From Thelonectria olida (lineage: Eukaryota; Ascomycota; Sordariomycetes; Hypocreales; Nectriaceae), in the NCBI GenBank assembly GCA_020736575.1, contig JAGPYM010000010.1:186001-250000 (forward strand): 64,000 nt of DNA, in the 5' to 3' direction. The notes below the pieces were generated by a model that did not search any database, had not been told where the DNA came from, and saw only the letters and a program-made list of their open reading frames with translations. The position numbers and the translations under genes were made by a program. Positions 22,479-34,209 of the stretch are shown here, one piece after another. The stretch's first letter is position 1. The number at the start of each line of letters is the position of its first letter.

Positions 22479-23202
22479 CATTGCTACGTATTCATGTATG
22501 TGGACGATATGAGGGCGGCAGAATATGTACACCAAGTATGGCGTTTCGGTATTATATCCCGGCTAAAAAGTCAAAGAGCGGGCATGATTCCTTGGTGTTT
22601 CTCGACATTTTTGACTATTTTTACTGCATCTATCTCGTTCATGTGTTTGTGACTTGCTTGGATGTCATGATACCTTTGCCCCAAGTTAAAGACAGAAAGA
22701 AATAGACGCTCAGTCGGCAAGCGTTGATGGACTGCGTCAACTCGGAGATGGCCAAGCTGAGCCTACGCCGCCTACTAACGGCTAATTCCATGACAGCCGA
22801 GGAAACCAGTGCAGTTACAGCTATGGGCAAACCAAGACAGCATCATTCCTAAGCCGTGTCCTGAGCTCGAGTGCAGACTTGGCAGAGTCTAGTGCAATAT
22901 ACTATGCGTGAAGCAAGGTCCTCAACATCCATTGTGTCAATCATGGATGATATTATACCTTCTAGTTGTTGCTTTGTTCACTTATCTATTCACTTATTTG
23001 CGAGTATTCATTTCCGCGGGCGAGTCCGAGGTCGCATACTCAGCGTGTTCAAGCAGGAATAAAGTATACATGAACCTATCATAAACATAGCTATAGGGAG
23101 GGAATTCATTTGCAAACTAAAGTTGTAAATACTTATTAGAACAGATACGCCTTTACTCTTTCCGGATCCTCATTTGATATCACATTACTGTACCCGCCAC
23201 AC
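22479..23202. other. convergent intergenic
   Basis: 3' flanks of AP-2 mu (+) and the 2EXR gene (-). No gene supported. Confidence 0.6.
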
Positions 23203-24162
23203 TCACTCATCCTCAACCACCAACACCCTGATCCCTTTAAACACACTCTTCTCCCCATGACTCTGGTGAAGTCTAATGGCATTATTCATCAAAAACGCAA
23301 ACCCATACGCCTGGTGGCACTCGCCCCATCCCAACGCCTCGAGATCAAACACCTCGACGTACCGCCTCCCCACCCCGCGGATAACATCCCCCGGCCGCCC
23401 CTCGTCCCCCGGCTTGCCATCCTGGTCCAGCCGCCTCCACAACGTGCCCCGGCGCTGGAGATCCCCCGCCTTGAGGTCGCCGCTGTAGCAGTCGCCGCAG
23501 CGCCCCGCGCACGTGTCGACCAGATACAGCACCTCGAGGTCCTGGTGGATGGTCGACGCGAGGTGTGTCATCTCGTCCCAGCCCAGCGTGTCCAGCGGCG
23601 AGAAGATGCAGCCCTCGACCACGTCCAGCGCGATGCTGCGGGCCGTTTGCAGAGTAGATGCTAGCTCGGCGGACCACTGGCACCGTAGGACTTGGCCGAT
23701 GAGGGAGGAGTGTGTTTCTTCTTCCACGGGGCCGCCCGTGTGGTTGGTGTCGCGGAAGCGAAGCATGAGGACGTCGGTGCTGGGGATGGTGACTTTTGCG
23801 TTGCGGCCGGGCAGACAGACGACGGTCGAGCCGAATCTGTCTGCTTTTGCCTTTGTCGCCCACGCTGCGAGGGGGTGTGTTTGGCGCAGTGAGTTGGCGT
23901 AGCGATACATGCTCGCGTCGACGACTCCTCCTCCGTCCAGCCGGTCGAGGAAGACTTTATCTTTGTACTCTTCAAGACGTCGCAGACGGTTCCTCTTGTC
24001 GTCATCGCCGGTGAGGGGTCGTCTGAAAGCTCTCTCGATTCCGCCGGGACTACGCGACGGGAAGCAAACGTCAAATAAATGCATGCAAGAGCCGGCGGTG
24101 CAAGTCTCCCAGACTTGGGTCTGCAGCTCTGGTGGGAGACGAGGGAACGGACGGAATGCCAT
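23203..24162 (-). CDS. 2EXR-domain protein of unknown function
   Basis: Intronless, 319 residues from the ATG at 24162 (an in-frame TTG five codons upstream is not used). The N terminus M-A-F-R-P-F-P-R-L-P-P-E-L-Q-x(2)-V-W-E is the signature of the fungal 2EXR domain, which is abundant in Pezizomycotina and F-box-like in its LPPEL/W pattern. The central part has conserved-looking T-A-R-S-I-A-L-D and L-x-V-L-Y-L-V-D segments found in this group. Highly GC-rich, Arg/Asp-rich loops. No membrane segment or signal. Function in this family is unknown. Confidence 0.85.
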   Translation of the reverse strand: MAFRPFPRLPPELQTQVWETCTAGSCMHLFDVCFPSRSPGGIERAFRRPLTGDDDKRNRLRRLEEYKDKVFLDRLDGGGVVDASMYRYANSLRQTHPLAAWATKAKADRFGSTVVCLPGRNAKVTIPSTDVLMLRFRDTNHTGGPVEEETHSSLIGQVLRCQWSAELASTLQTARSIALDVVEGCIFSPLDTLGWDEMTHLASTIHQDLEVLYLVDTCAGRCGDCYSGDLKAGDLQRRGTLWRRLDQDGKPGDEGRPGDVIRGVGRRYVEVFDLEALGWGECHQAYGFAFLMNNAIRLHQSHGEKSVFKGIRVLVVEDE

Positions 24163-26476
24163 ATCGACGGTGGTCAAGGTAGGGCGAGTGAATGGGCAGG
24201 GAGCGAATGCAATACAGACGAAAACAAAGAACGAGTCTTGAGGAGGAGGGCGTGCTATCGTATAAGAAGACGACTGCGACTATCCCAAGACACCATCAAT
24301 CCCACGTCAGACACTGATGCGTTGACAAGTGTCGTTGGTGTATCAGCACTAAGCATCCAACCACGACGAACGGGAAGATATCCTTGGGAGGGGGAAGAGC
24401 CCGGTTTATCCAGAAACGTCATCATGGTTGATTCCAAAAAGGTCACGAGCCGGCCCAGAAGGCGCTGAGAAGGGAAAGGTTTCGTGCGGAGAAGGTTGCG
24501 GTTGGCGTTGTTGGAGGTTGCAACCTTTTTGGCGACGTGGAGGTGCTTCTCCAAACGGGTAAGCCGAGGAGATCTACGCCAAGGATGGAGTGTCGGGGAC
24601 ATGCGCTGGGAGAGATTGATAAGTTGGTCATGGTGGTGATGTGAGAATGGACGTTCAAAGTGAAGGGTTGAGGCATCTATCTGTTTAGTCTTGGCTGAGT
24701 TCCATCTTGGTGTATCAGTGCAATGAGGATGGACGGGGTGTTAGCTCAGTGTCAGACGCCAACGGGGGCCACTGAGTTTATCATGACATTGATATAGGTA
24801 CTGATGAGAAGTATTGAATAGTACTAGTGATTATTAGTATTCTATCATTGTGATTCGCGCATCCGGCATGTCAGTCAGCCTTAACCGTTGGGCCTACTAG
24901 GGGCACGAAGCCATCCTCTTTGGTCAACCACATACACCTCAAGCTTATCAATCATTCATTCCCATGTGTAGTCAGCGCCAAGTATAGAATTCTCAGCTCC
25001 ATACAGTATTCACGGGAAAGGGCCCTTGCATAGCTGTCAGCCTGCTGCTCATTCAGGCGACCCGGCTGGCCTCGTGTAAGAGGCCCTGAGATAGATAGTC
25101 AGCCAGCGTAGAGCGTTAATAGTATGAACTAGATGTGGACCTAAAATATGCGCGTGTTGGATTAGACTAGCATATTTACAGTGCAGTTATATACGTAGGG
25201 AAACCCAAGTCTTAAAACAGTATGATATGGACTGCCCAGGCAGGATAGTTGTCTGATGAGGCCTTGTTGAGATTGTGAGCGTGACTACAGAGACGCATAA
25301 CCGGTGCAATTTGTGTATTTTATTGCTGACCCAAGTTTGCATATTTCAATGCCCACTTATTGTTTACATGTTTACGTGTTTGTGCGCGACAAAAACAGAG
25401 GCAATCATGCTTAGACAGATGGACTACCCAGTAGGCCTTTAACCTCGAACGGTGACTCCTTGTTTGTAGAGGACAACTCATGGAGCATTAGATTGACAGA
25501 TCAAACATTCTCAATCAACCGAAATCAATTGGCAAATACTTAGTCATGGGCAATGTCGGCCGACTGTCGCTTGATGCATCTCGGCGATTCCCCCTCCATG
25601 TTCCCTGCCTCAGTCAACAAACACCACAATCAACAGTCATCCAATCCATCTCTCACGAGACATGCCTACTGTTAACATCGAATCCTCTCATATCTCGTAT
25701 ATCGTGGTATGATACATGAGTACATTCCATCTCCATCGTACAACAATCGAGTAGTGACTCCAGATGCCAAGTCTCACCCGCGTCGAAATGGACTATATCA
25801 GCACAGGACAGTTTCCTTGACCTAGGCATCTTAGTCCCCAGTTCCCTGGCTCGATTCACCATGTCTATGGATCCTGGTTAGCAAATTCTACGTCCCTTTC
25901 GTCTCCGGTACCCGTACGAGAGCCAAGAGTGCGTCTGTATTTCCGCGGATGTCGGCGTCGATTCGCACGCGTGTGAATTCGGGCTGATGTTTCCATCGCC
26001 CATCGTTCTCTACTCAGGTAATCCCTGGTATCACGAGACTTGTGGAACTTCTCTGCCATCACATTGCCGTGATTGCCGTATATATTGGCTTTTCGTCATG
26101 AGCTTTCCACTTGCACCACGCTCGCTCGGCCATTCACCTCCTTGCGGCCTCACCTCATCTTGACCCTCCAGCCCTTCTTCCTTCTCCATTCCCCTTTTCT
26201 TCCATCCTTTTTCATCGTCTGCCTGAGATAAAACTTTCTCTTCTGCCTGCTTGATCTGTCATACCCGTTGCCTGCTCCATCTTGCACACAAGAAGCAAGA
26301 ATCGTACGAGCTGAGCACTCTCCCGAGACATACATCCCCGTGCGACATCCACCCCAAGCCTACGTCCCCCCTACGCTCTCACCACCCACGTATACGTATA
26401 CGCCATCTTAGCCACCGTCCAAATCAACTTTCCTTTAATTCATTCACCTCTCTTTCCCCCTCTGTTCAAACCAGCC
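24163..26476. other. gene-poor interval, 2.3 kb
   Basis: Short frames only. The end (about 26080-26470) is the T/C-rich leader of the first Cys/His-rich gene, with a TATATATT at 26079-26086, 391 bp before its ATG. About 24780-25400 is locally AT-rich without identifiable repeats. Confidence 0.5.
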
Positions 26477-26848
26477 ATGTGCATCTTCAACTTCACCCAC
26501 CACCACCACATCCCGCCCTGCTCTCGCCCGATATCTAGCGCCTCCAGCTACACGTACTGCGCCAAGGCCGTCTACGACGCCGCCTGCAGCCAGTTCGTGT
26601 CACCCTGCGACGACGTCTCCAGTGCCGCCCGGCCCGGTGGCTCGCCCGCCGATCCGTGCTCCATGAGCCTCTGCCTGCTATCGCCCATGTGCACCAGCGG
26701 CGCTTGCCGCCTCGCCGAGCTGCGCGGGAGATGGATCTGCTGCGAGTGCAAGCGAGGACGGAACTCAGGGTATGAGTGCGTTAATCGTAGGTCGGACAGG
26801 GCGTGTGGTCATAGGATATGCGAGAACTGCACCGAAGACAGGACTTAG
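26477..26848 (+). CDS. small Cys/His-rich protein, tandem family member 1
   Basis: A 123-residue intronless frame with a C-rich 5' leader. No signal peptide: the protein starts M-C and has a His run, so it is likely intracellular. It shares with the genes at 27895 and 29953 an M-C start, an early Y-x-C motif, a C-x(4)-C pair, the core W-x-C-C-x-C (here W-I-C-C-E-C-K), then a Cys a few residues on, and a terminal C-x-H-x(2)-C-x(2)-C (C-G-H-R-I-C-E-N-C). This arrangement suggests zinc binding, but matches no zinc-finger class I can name. It is the most diverged of the three. No function assigned. Confidence 0.7.
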   Translation: MCIFNFTHHHHIPPCSRPISSASSYTYCAKAVYDAACSQFVSPCDDVSSAARPGGSPADPCSMSLCLLSPMCTSGACRLAELRGRWICCECKRGRNSGYECVNRRSDRACGHRICENCTEDRT

Positions 26849-27894
26849 AGTTCTCGCGTACGAAGGGCAGTGCAGTTCGAGCTGTCAGGCGGCCGTGTAA
26901 GAGAGATCACGCGTCGAGATTTAGGTTTTCCATTCTATTACCAAATCCAAGGCGTGCGTGTCTGAGCCACAGCTGTCAGTTCATTTGGTGGAGAGACATC
27001 ATCTTTGGGCATGTCGATCCGAGCGTGCGTGCAGGCATCCAGAAGGTCGCTCAACGGGCGTCCTCAATCAGGACCTTTACGGGCAGTCCATTGCCCATTT
27101 TGCAACGCATACTTCCAAATCTGGATTCATCACAGTCCACATTGTCCCCTTGTGGTTCTCCATCTCACCGTCCAAATAGCCATCAAGGGCCATCCGTTCG
27201 TGAAATGGCTACATCATCACCAACCACTGCCACCACGAATACAATTGCCCGTATCCTGAGCACTCTTCTTGTCCTCTCGCAGAAAGCTATAGCTATTCTC
27301 GACTTCCCCTCCTCCGAAGCCGACATCTTCCGCAGCGTCAAGACTCGGCGGTTACACAACACAAGCCCTCGCCCCAGACCTTCGGCTCCATTCCCACCGC
27401 TTCAGTCGCGCGTCGCTCAAGCGTTGAACATATCGTTCACGGCCATAGACTCTGCGACGCCTGCTCTTCTCGCACGCACTTCTCTATCGACTATCTTGGT
27501 CTCGAGTTCCCTTTTTGCCAATACGACAAAAACCTGGCGCGTTGGTGCGGCCCACGTCCGCAAGGTGTTGTTCTCAGTCGGCCATTTGGGGTAAACTTGG
27601 TCTTGAATTGGGAGGTCTTGGGAGGACTGTATCTCGTGGGCTTTTCGATATAGTATTGCGATCTTCGTCTTGATATCACACATCGTGAACAAGAGTTCGG
27701 GCTTCTTTATAGATGGGACGTTATATAAATCCTCGTCGTCATGTGCTTGATATGATGCGCAATTCGAGCCTCTTCACGCTTTTTATCGTATCAGCTTTGA
27801 TCTATTCCCAAGACTCACAAAAAACGACATTGCTGAGAGTCAAGTAATCCTCGATCTTCTGCCGCATATCAACCCATCCTCATCGATCCAAACA
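26849..27894. other. spacer between tandem family members 1 and 2, with an uncertain coding stretch
   Basis: Contains a stop-free frame at 27204-27653 that reads protein-like but lacks an ATG (see findings), and the promoter of member 2. A competing 258-codon frame over 26818-27594 is of low credibility. Confidence 0.45.
27722..27730 (+). promoter_or_regulatory. TATA box of tandem family member 2
   Basis: TATATAAAT begins 173 bp before the ATG at 27895. Member 3 has a TATA element at almost the same distance (169 bp), supporting separate promoters for both genes. Confidence 0.6.
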
Positions 27895-28230
27895 ATGTGT
27901 CACCAAATCACCTTCCGCCTGGCCTGCGAGCACGTCTCGACGCACATCGACTACTGCCCGCGTGCCATCGCCAACGGACACAAGCCCTGCACGAACATGA
28001 CCAAGCAGTCGCTTCCCTACCCGCCGCCGTCGGGCTACACGCTGCCCAAGTGCCCGCTGCCGGACTGCCCGTTCGAGGCCAAGAACCAGGCCTGGGACTG
28101 CTGCTGGTGCGGCAAGACGTGGAACGTCGGCGGGCGGTGCAGCTGCGTCATGATGCTTGAGGGGGGCCAGTATCGGTGCGAGCATATCTGCTGCAACTCG
28201 TGCACGCCGTCAAGGGAGTATTTCTCGTAA
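27895..28230 (+). CDS. small Cys/His-rich protein, tandem family member 2
   Basis: A 111-residue frame starting M-C-H. Shared family pattern: C-x-H-x-S then D-Y-C-P, P-C-T-N-x-T, C-P-L-x(2)-C-x-F, W-D-C-C-W-C-G-K, later C-S-C, and terminal C-E-H-I-C-C-N-S-C. Sixteen cysteines with no signal peptide point to an intracellular metal-binding fold. The end of the frame overlaps a donor-like sequence (TC|GTAAGA at 28228-28235), so an additional 3' exon, as in member 3, is possible; the frame from 28348, coding a basic Ser/Arg-rich stretch, would be the natural candidate. Family function unknown. Confidence 0.75.
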   Translation: MCHQITFRLACEHVSTHIDYCPRAIANGHKPCTNMTKQSLPYPPPSGYTLPKCPLPDCPFEAKNQAWDCCWCGKTWNVGGRCSCVMMLEGGQYRCEHICCNSCTPSREYFS

Positions 28231-29952
28231 GATGCTCTCGGTATACGGCGAGTAAGCATGTGGTGTTTGTCATGTTTGGGGACGAAGAGGGAATTCTTTT
28301 GTCGCCGGTTGTGGTTGTGTCAACACCGGGGAGTGTCGTTGATCATGGAGTCAAGGAAGTTTTCTGGCTATCTGTCTCGTTCACGGAGGATATCTGTTCA
28401 GGGCTCATCCATTCCACGCAGGGTTTTAGCAAGCTATGAGGAGTTGGAGGAATTTTCCAATGCGATAGTGCTATTTGTTTCTGGTCTCAAGTCCGTCTTT
28501 CGCCGTGCAGCATCTCAGGCACCGGATAGTCAAGGGCATCACGCCCATACGTAGACAGAATTGCCCCCATAGCAAGCCCAACATTCTTTCAGTCATCATC
28601 AGATACCATAAATAACAGTATTCCCCAGTCCTACGAATGATGCTCATCCCAGTCGCGCATCTAATAATAATTCCTCTCTCATCCTTCACTCACAGTGGCT
28701 ATCCTTGTGATCCCGAAGCTGACTCCCACACCCCGTGGTACGAGATCCAGTCCACTTGCATAAGATCGCCAGGGGGGCCCAAATCGAGATGACACAAGCC
28801 AAATCTTCGATCGAGGTCATACGGGGGAGGGCACAAGTCAGCCTCAGTGGACGCCCGCAGATATCGGCCACCCAAGTTCCGGGCTCGACAGGTAAGCTAA
28901 AGGTGCCTAGAGAAGCGGGGGAATGGCGGAAAGGCTTAGTCCATGAGATCGAGGCTGAGGATGTCGTTAGAATGGACATCTCGCTTGAGACTATATCCAG
29001 GTTCCAATACGCGTAACGACCCGTTTTCACCCATCAAGTCAATAGAATCTTCCTCGACCACAAACCCGAATGCTATCAAATTCCCACAGACCAGGCTCCC
29101 GGATGGGAGCTCACTCACGAGACCTCAGACCTTGCTTGATGTATCTATTTCCATCATCGGACACAGTGGACCATCTCTGTGTCACCTCCCTGCAGCGGGG
29201 TCGTGATGTCTCTCTGTACCACCCAAACCAAAGACCAGATGTCCCTCACCTTATTGTGCGTAAATTCCAATGGCCCCATGCACCTCTCCTCGATGCAGTC
29301 GACCTCTTTTCCCTATGACACGCCTCCAAACTTTTCGTATCACTCACAAGGCACTTTCGAGATACCGCTAACTGAGACATTAGAACGCCACGCCATCGAG
29401 AATACAACTCTCCTGCTCCAACCTGCCGTATCAGAATCCAATACCACGTCCAGGCTCTGATAATGCACTCTCCGGCAGCAAAGCCCGCGGGGATTGTGTA
29501 GGCTGAGTCTCCCTTCCCCTCCCGGCCACTTTCCTTTGGCGCGGCCAGCTGAAAAGGTGTCATGCAGGCGCCCGTCCATCAAGCCCTGTGATTTGCCGTG
29601 GGAGGGATGGATGAGGGCCGAATCTGAGAAATGATCAAGAGGTTGCCTCGATGAGGTGCGTCGCTCTCTGTGAGAGGACTTGCATCCGTCGATCTTCGGT
29701 CCTGGATGAGTTGCTGGAGATCCTGAGAACTTGACTGGACGTTGTCTCTTTTCTCGACGTCAGTCTCGAGACGCTCAGATGCGTATAAGTACGGGGCGGG
29801 AGAAGCCATACATAGCTCAACTCATAGCAAGTCAGCATCAACAAACAAGCCAAGCGTAGCCTACAGCCTCTCCTAAATCTCCCATCCCTACCCTGTTCTC
29901 AAACACCCCATCTCAGACACAAGGCGTCATTCCCAATCCCCCAGTCTTCAAT
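28231..29952. other. spacer between tandem family members 2 and 3
   Basis: Holds the 3' flank of member 2 and the promoter of member 3. Between about 28690 and 29560 several short frames on both strands look weakly protein-like, but none has a recognisable motif or consistent splice model, so no gene is called. Confidence 0.45.
29784..29789 (+). promoter_or_regulatory. TATA box of tandem family member 3
   Basis: TATAAG begins 169 bp upstream of the ATG at 29953, matching the position of the TATA box of member 2. Confidence 0.55.
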
Positions 29953-30630
29953 ATGTGTCACGGCCACCCGCGACACCACCCGTGCGCCCACACGTCCATC
30001 AACTGGCACTACTGCCCGTCGGCCCTCATTGACCTGGAGACGGGCTACGAGACGCCGTGCCGAAACACCACGTTTGCCCCTGCCCAGCCCATCACTTCCG
30101 ACTGTCCCCTACAGAACTGCCAGTTCAAGGATAAGGGCGGCAGCTGGACGTGCTGTTCGTGCAAGCAGGGGCCCAACACGCGCGGCTGGTGCACCATGCC
30201 CATGAGCAGGATGCAGCGGAATCCCGAGTCCATGGCCTTTGAGGAGATGGAGTCGACGTGCGATCACGGGTGTTGCAGCAAGTGTATCCGCGCCGGTAAG
30301 TTCAGCCTCCACAAGTCCATCGCCCATGACTCTCGGAAACTCTGTCACTAACAGAACTCAACTCCTCCAGGCCCAAGTCGGGACTCGACTCCAGACATGA
30401 AATTCCCCGAGATGCGGAAGGGTTCAGCCTCCCGAAGGTTTGGCTACGGGAGTGCCACCAAGTCGCACCGTCGCGGATCAGCCTTTTCGCTTATCGGGGC
30501 TTACGGTCCGAATGAGTCGTCGTCGTCGCCCTCGATGTCCGGGTCGAGCTCGGCTGACACGGATGATTATGGGTATTCGTCCAAGAAGAGCAAGTCGAGC
30601 AAGAAGCGGACTAAGAGTAAGAAAAGGTGA
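29953..30630 (+). CDS. small Cys/His-rich protein with basic Ser-rich tail, tandem family member 3
   Basis: Two exons, 29953-30295 and 30371-30630, joined by a 75-nt GT-AG intron; 200 residues. Exon 1 codes the shared Cys/His domain: M-C-H start, C-A-H-T-S, W-H-Y-C-P, P-C-R-N-T-T, C-P-L-Q-N-C-x-F, W-T-C-C-S-C-K-Q-G, and C-D-H-G-C-C-S-K-C. Exon 2 adds a tail rich in Ser, Arg and Lys, with a poly-Ser/Asp segment and a run of K-K/S ending K-S-K-K-R, which could serve as a nuclear localisation signal. The domain/tail boundary coincides with the intron, so the tail may have been gained or lost between paralogues. No function known. Confidence 0.78.
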
Positions 30631-33203
30631 GGCTGAGAAGGCGTTTGGGTGTGTATACCGATCTAATAATGAAGAGTGGCGTTTGGGAGAGCGTCGTGCT
30701 GAGCTGCCAGGTCAAGGGCATCACGACGATGGCATCACGGCGATGGCACGTGAACGCTTGTAACCAACACAGATGAGATAGTGAACCTGATAGTCATTTT
30801 GTCTTCACATGAGACACTTGTCTCTCTTGCGTCTTCCAAGTGAGCTGGTTCAGTGTCGGATTGCTTCTCCATCTTTCTCAAAGTGAATAATCTTGAGACC
30901 GCCATCTAAAGACACTTCATTCGTAGTCGCCGCCACCATTGAAACGCCAAGAAGAATAGACGTATTTCAGCGAATCCACTCACGAGATCCATCATGGCGA
31001 TAGTTTACAGTAGCGGCCTACACATCGTGGAGACTCAGAAGCGTCCGTCCCGTGTCTGTCCCCGCCCTTCATCCACAAAGACGCTTAATGGTGGACTTGT
31101 TTCGGACTCGTTCCCGCCAAGGCTCCAGGCCAAGAGCTCAGCTCGATGCAAAGTTGAATAGGCTTTTGATGAAGCGACTGTCTGGCTCGAGATGTGTGCC
31201 GAACAAATCATTGTCATTGCCGACGAGGCCCGAATGACTAGTTCCAGGCCGCCTGCGTGCGTGAACAATCCGACAAAGGGACGGGTCTCGGGAGTGGCCA
31301 CATGGTCTCGATGGTCCGTTCTTGGTGAAGATTGGGCCTAGGCCCTCTGTGCCAGTAGGTACAAATTGAAATAACTTACGGCATCAGATCATGGAGGGCG
31401 TCAGAGCACCGGAAACGAAAGACCTTCTTTGCTTGTCGACAGCTGAAAGGGAAGAATCCGGAACCAAGCCGAACATGGATCGGCGCCAAACCAAACCAAA
31501 CGAATGTGACGGAAAACGGCCATGCTCTTTTTGCTTTTTTCCTTGCTGGGCCTCGTATGCGTTATGCGTCATGCTCGACGGGTAGCATGGGGTTGGGCCT
31601 TGGGATGCTTGACCCCTGAGATGAGCCACGTGCGACGGATGCAAGGGAGGACGGTCTGGATGGAAAGAAGAGGGAAAAAAGGGTTGGTTGATGACGGGCG
31701 TTAAAGGGGGCCCGCTCCATCCCGTCATCCAGGCATCATTCAGGGATGACAATGGGAACCACATGGGTTGGTTTTCTTGGTGAGGTGTTGCTGATGGATG
31801 CACAAGCGGCCTGAAACGTCAGCCCGACGAGATGCCATGCTGAAGACATGGAGTGTTGTTTGGCTGTTTGCTTGCTGCAGACTCTCTGCCCGTCATGTCT
31901 GCAGACATCAAACGATCCAAAAGATGGCATCGACAGTCATGCCCGGCCATTCTATCCGAAGCAACTTCCATCCTAGAAGGAGGGAATCGTCGAGCGAACC
32001 GCGGATCAGCTGGACGATGTTTTATGATCAGCGCGTGCTAGGTTTTCTCCTCACGTCTGCAAAGTATCTCGTGCCCTTCGTAGGAGCCTAAAGAGCCTAG
32101 GAGATATAGATTCCCATGCTGGTCCGTCCATCGCGTGCGGATCGAAGCCATCCCGAGGCTTGTTGGGAGGCTGGCTGAGGGCGCATCTAGATCCAAGGTT
32201 AGTGGCCGCCCGGTGACGCCGCGGCCGTAAAGAGGTACATGCTGTCTGCACTCGTGCTGTTCAGATGTAGGAGGATATTCCGGACGGGACGGAATGAGGA
32301 AAGGAGCTGCTAGAAGGAAGACTCCGGTGAAAAGAGAGTTGCGTGAAGATGTGCACATAAGGGCAATGGGGGTCGCAAAGCAGAGAGATCATCTTTGATA
32401 GTCTATCATGCCGATGACATCTTGATAGCTTCTCCTGCGTGCAACCACTGACAGTGACACATTGAATGGATGCGACCTTATCACGCCGCCCCGCTAACTC
32501 CCACCTGTCTCAACGCCACATTCACCCCCAAGGCACTAATGAAGCCATCTCCAACTGCAGCTTCACAAGTTCATGCTAGAACCAACAACATTGCAAGAAA
32601 AAAGAAAAATAATTAACAAAAGGTCAGAGTGGACTGATGATCTGCAGCTTTTTGCCTCTACCGAGAATGCCACGCGAGGCTTCCTTGTTTGTTTCCAGCT
32701 TTGTTTGCCTGCGCCGCTTCCGTTCCTCCATCCAATTTGATGATGCTTTGTTCTCCCATCTTCGCACAGACGGCCTCACGCACCTATGCGAGGCTAGACC
32801 ACGTGCGGTGCAAAGTCAATAGGGCCGAGAAGGATCGTCATGGCATCAGCGGCAAATGGCTCTGAGACGGGATACAGATAAAATAGATGTCTTGCATTTT
32901 TAGATGAGATGCTCGACTTAGTTCAGGTGGCTGCTCCGAGACAGGTGGAAGTCGAGGGCTTTTTGATGTTGAGGCCTGATCTATCGTCTAAGCCTAATCA
33001 TGATCCCATTGACCCATCATCATGACATCCCCCATCCTATGTCCCCGGTTGCTGCAGGACTCGGCATGGCTCCCACGAGGACGTCCACGAGGCCCGCACG
33101 CCGTGGCTTGAAGCCTGTTGTATGCCTCTCAGCAGCCAATAGACACGGACTTGCATGATCCAGACGTGACTGTGACTGGCTTGAGCAGCATCGAGTTGCA
33201 GTT

Positions 33204-33246
33204 AGTGTGTGTATTTTCGTGCGTGTGTGTGTGCGAGTGTGTGTGG
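33204..33246. repeat. imperfect GT microsatellite
   Basis: GTGTGT runs interrupted by short non-repeat bases. Simple sequence only. Confidence 0.7.
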
Positions 33247-34209
33247 AGGGATCCACGAGTTCACGGTGGCTAGACCAAGAGGAGGACGGCACCTATTCCG
33301 TCGATCAACAACAGAACACCCCATTCCAACTCGATGTAGTTTATCGTTGATATAGTTTTGTTTCGGGGGAATTTTAATTAATTATTGATTTGTTATATCT
33401 TGCTCATCGTGAAAGCCGAAGTCGGGAATAGACGGGAAAGGAGTCACTCCCGTCTCAGCGCCCACTGTAAACCTGACCGATGGACGCTGTACTGCAGGGC
33501 GCTCCAGCGTGTGGCCCCTTGTAAGCACAATTGTCAGGGCAGCCGCTTCCCCCACCACCACGCTGAAGAAGGGGGTTGTCCACCAATGGGTCGGTGGAAA
33601 TTGCCGCCAGAGGACCTTGAGCATCACTGAACGGAGAAGGTCCGGGGATGGCAGTGCTAAAGGTGCCTGTAAACAGCCTGTGAGAGGCAGGAACGACAGG
33701 CCTGTCCTGTGTCTCCCCAGCTGCAAGGGGAAAGAGCACTGGACCACCATTCCACAAGAGAGGACAGAAGGGAAAAGGGGGGAGACTGGGAAGGTGCACT
33801 CCACTTTGGCTCCCACGCGAGTCAACTCCACCCGACCCTCACGTTCCACCACGACCACCACTACTCAATTGTAGCCATCTTGCCATAATCACCACCAAGA
33901 GACAGCTCGGCAGAGAAGGTCAGCAGCAACAATCTCCACCAAACAGCCGTTAGCCGTCAGATGCACTCCCGTTCTCGACCTCGTGCATTCCATCTTATCT
34001 CTTGCATACGAACAAAGTGCGCACCTTGTCAACAAAGAAACGACACCTCCATCCTCCCATCAACCAATGATCCAAGGCGGCAACACCAACAAAAAAAAGG
34101 CACCATCTCACCATCCCACACAAACTAGAAGCAACCCCAGTCGCATCTGAAACCCAATTCCCGTCCTCACCAGTCTCAGCAGTCTCGTCTCTCCAGAACA
34201 GTCCAGCCC

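Noticed and set aside
26818..27594. 258-codon plus-strand open frame overlapping the end of tandem member 1
   Set aside because: Starts inside the previous gene, mixed composition with no motif; a competing frame in the same region looks more coding-like.
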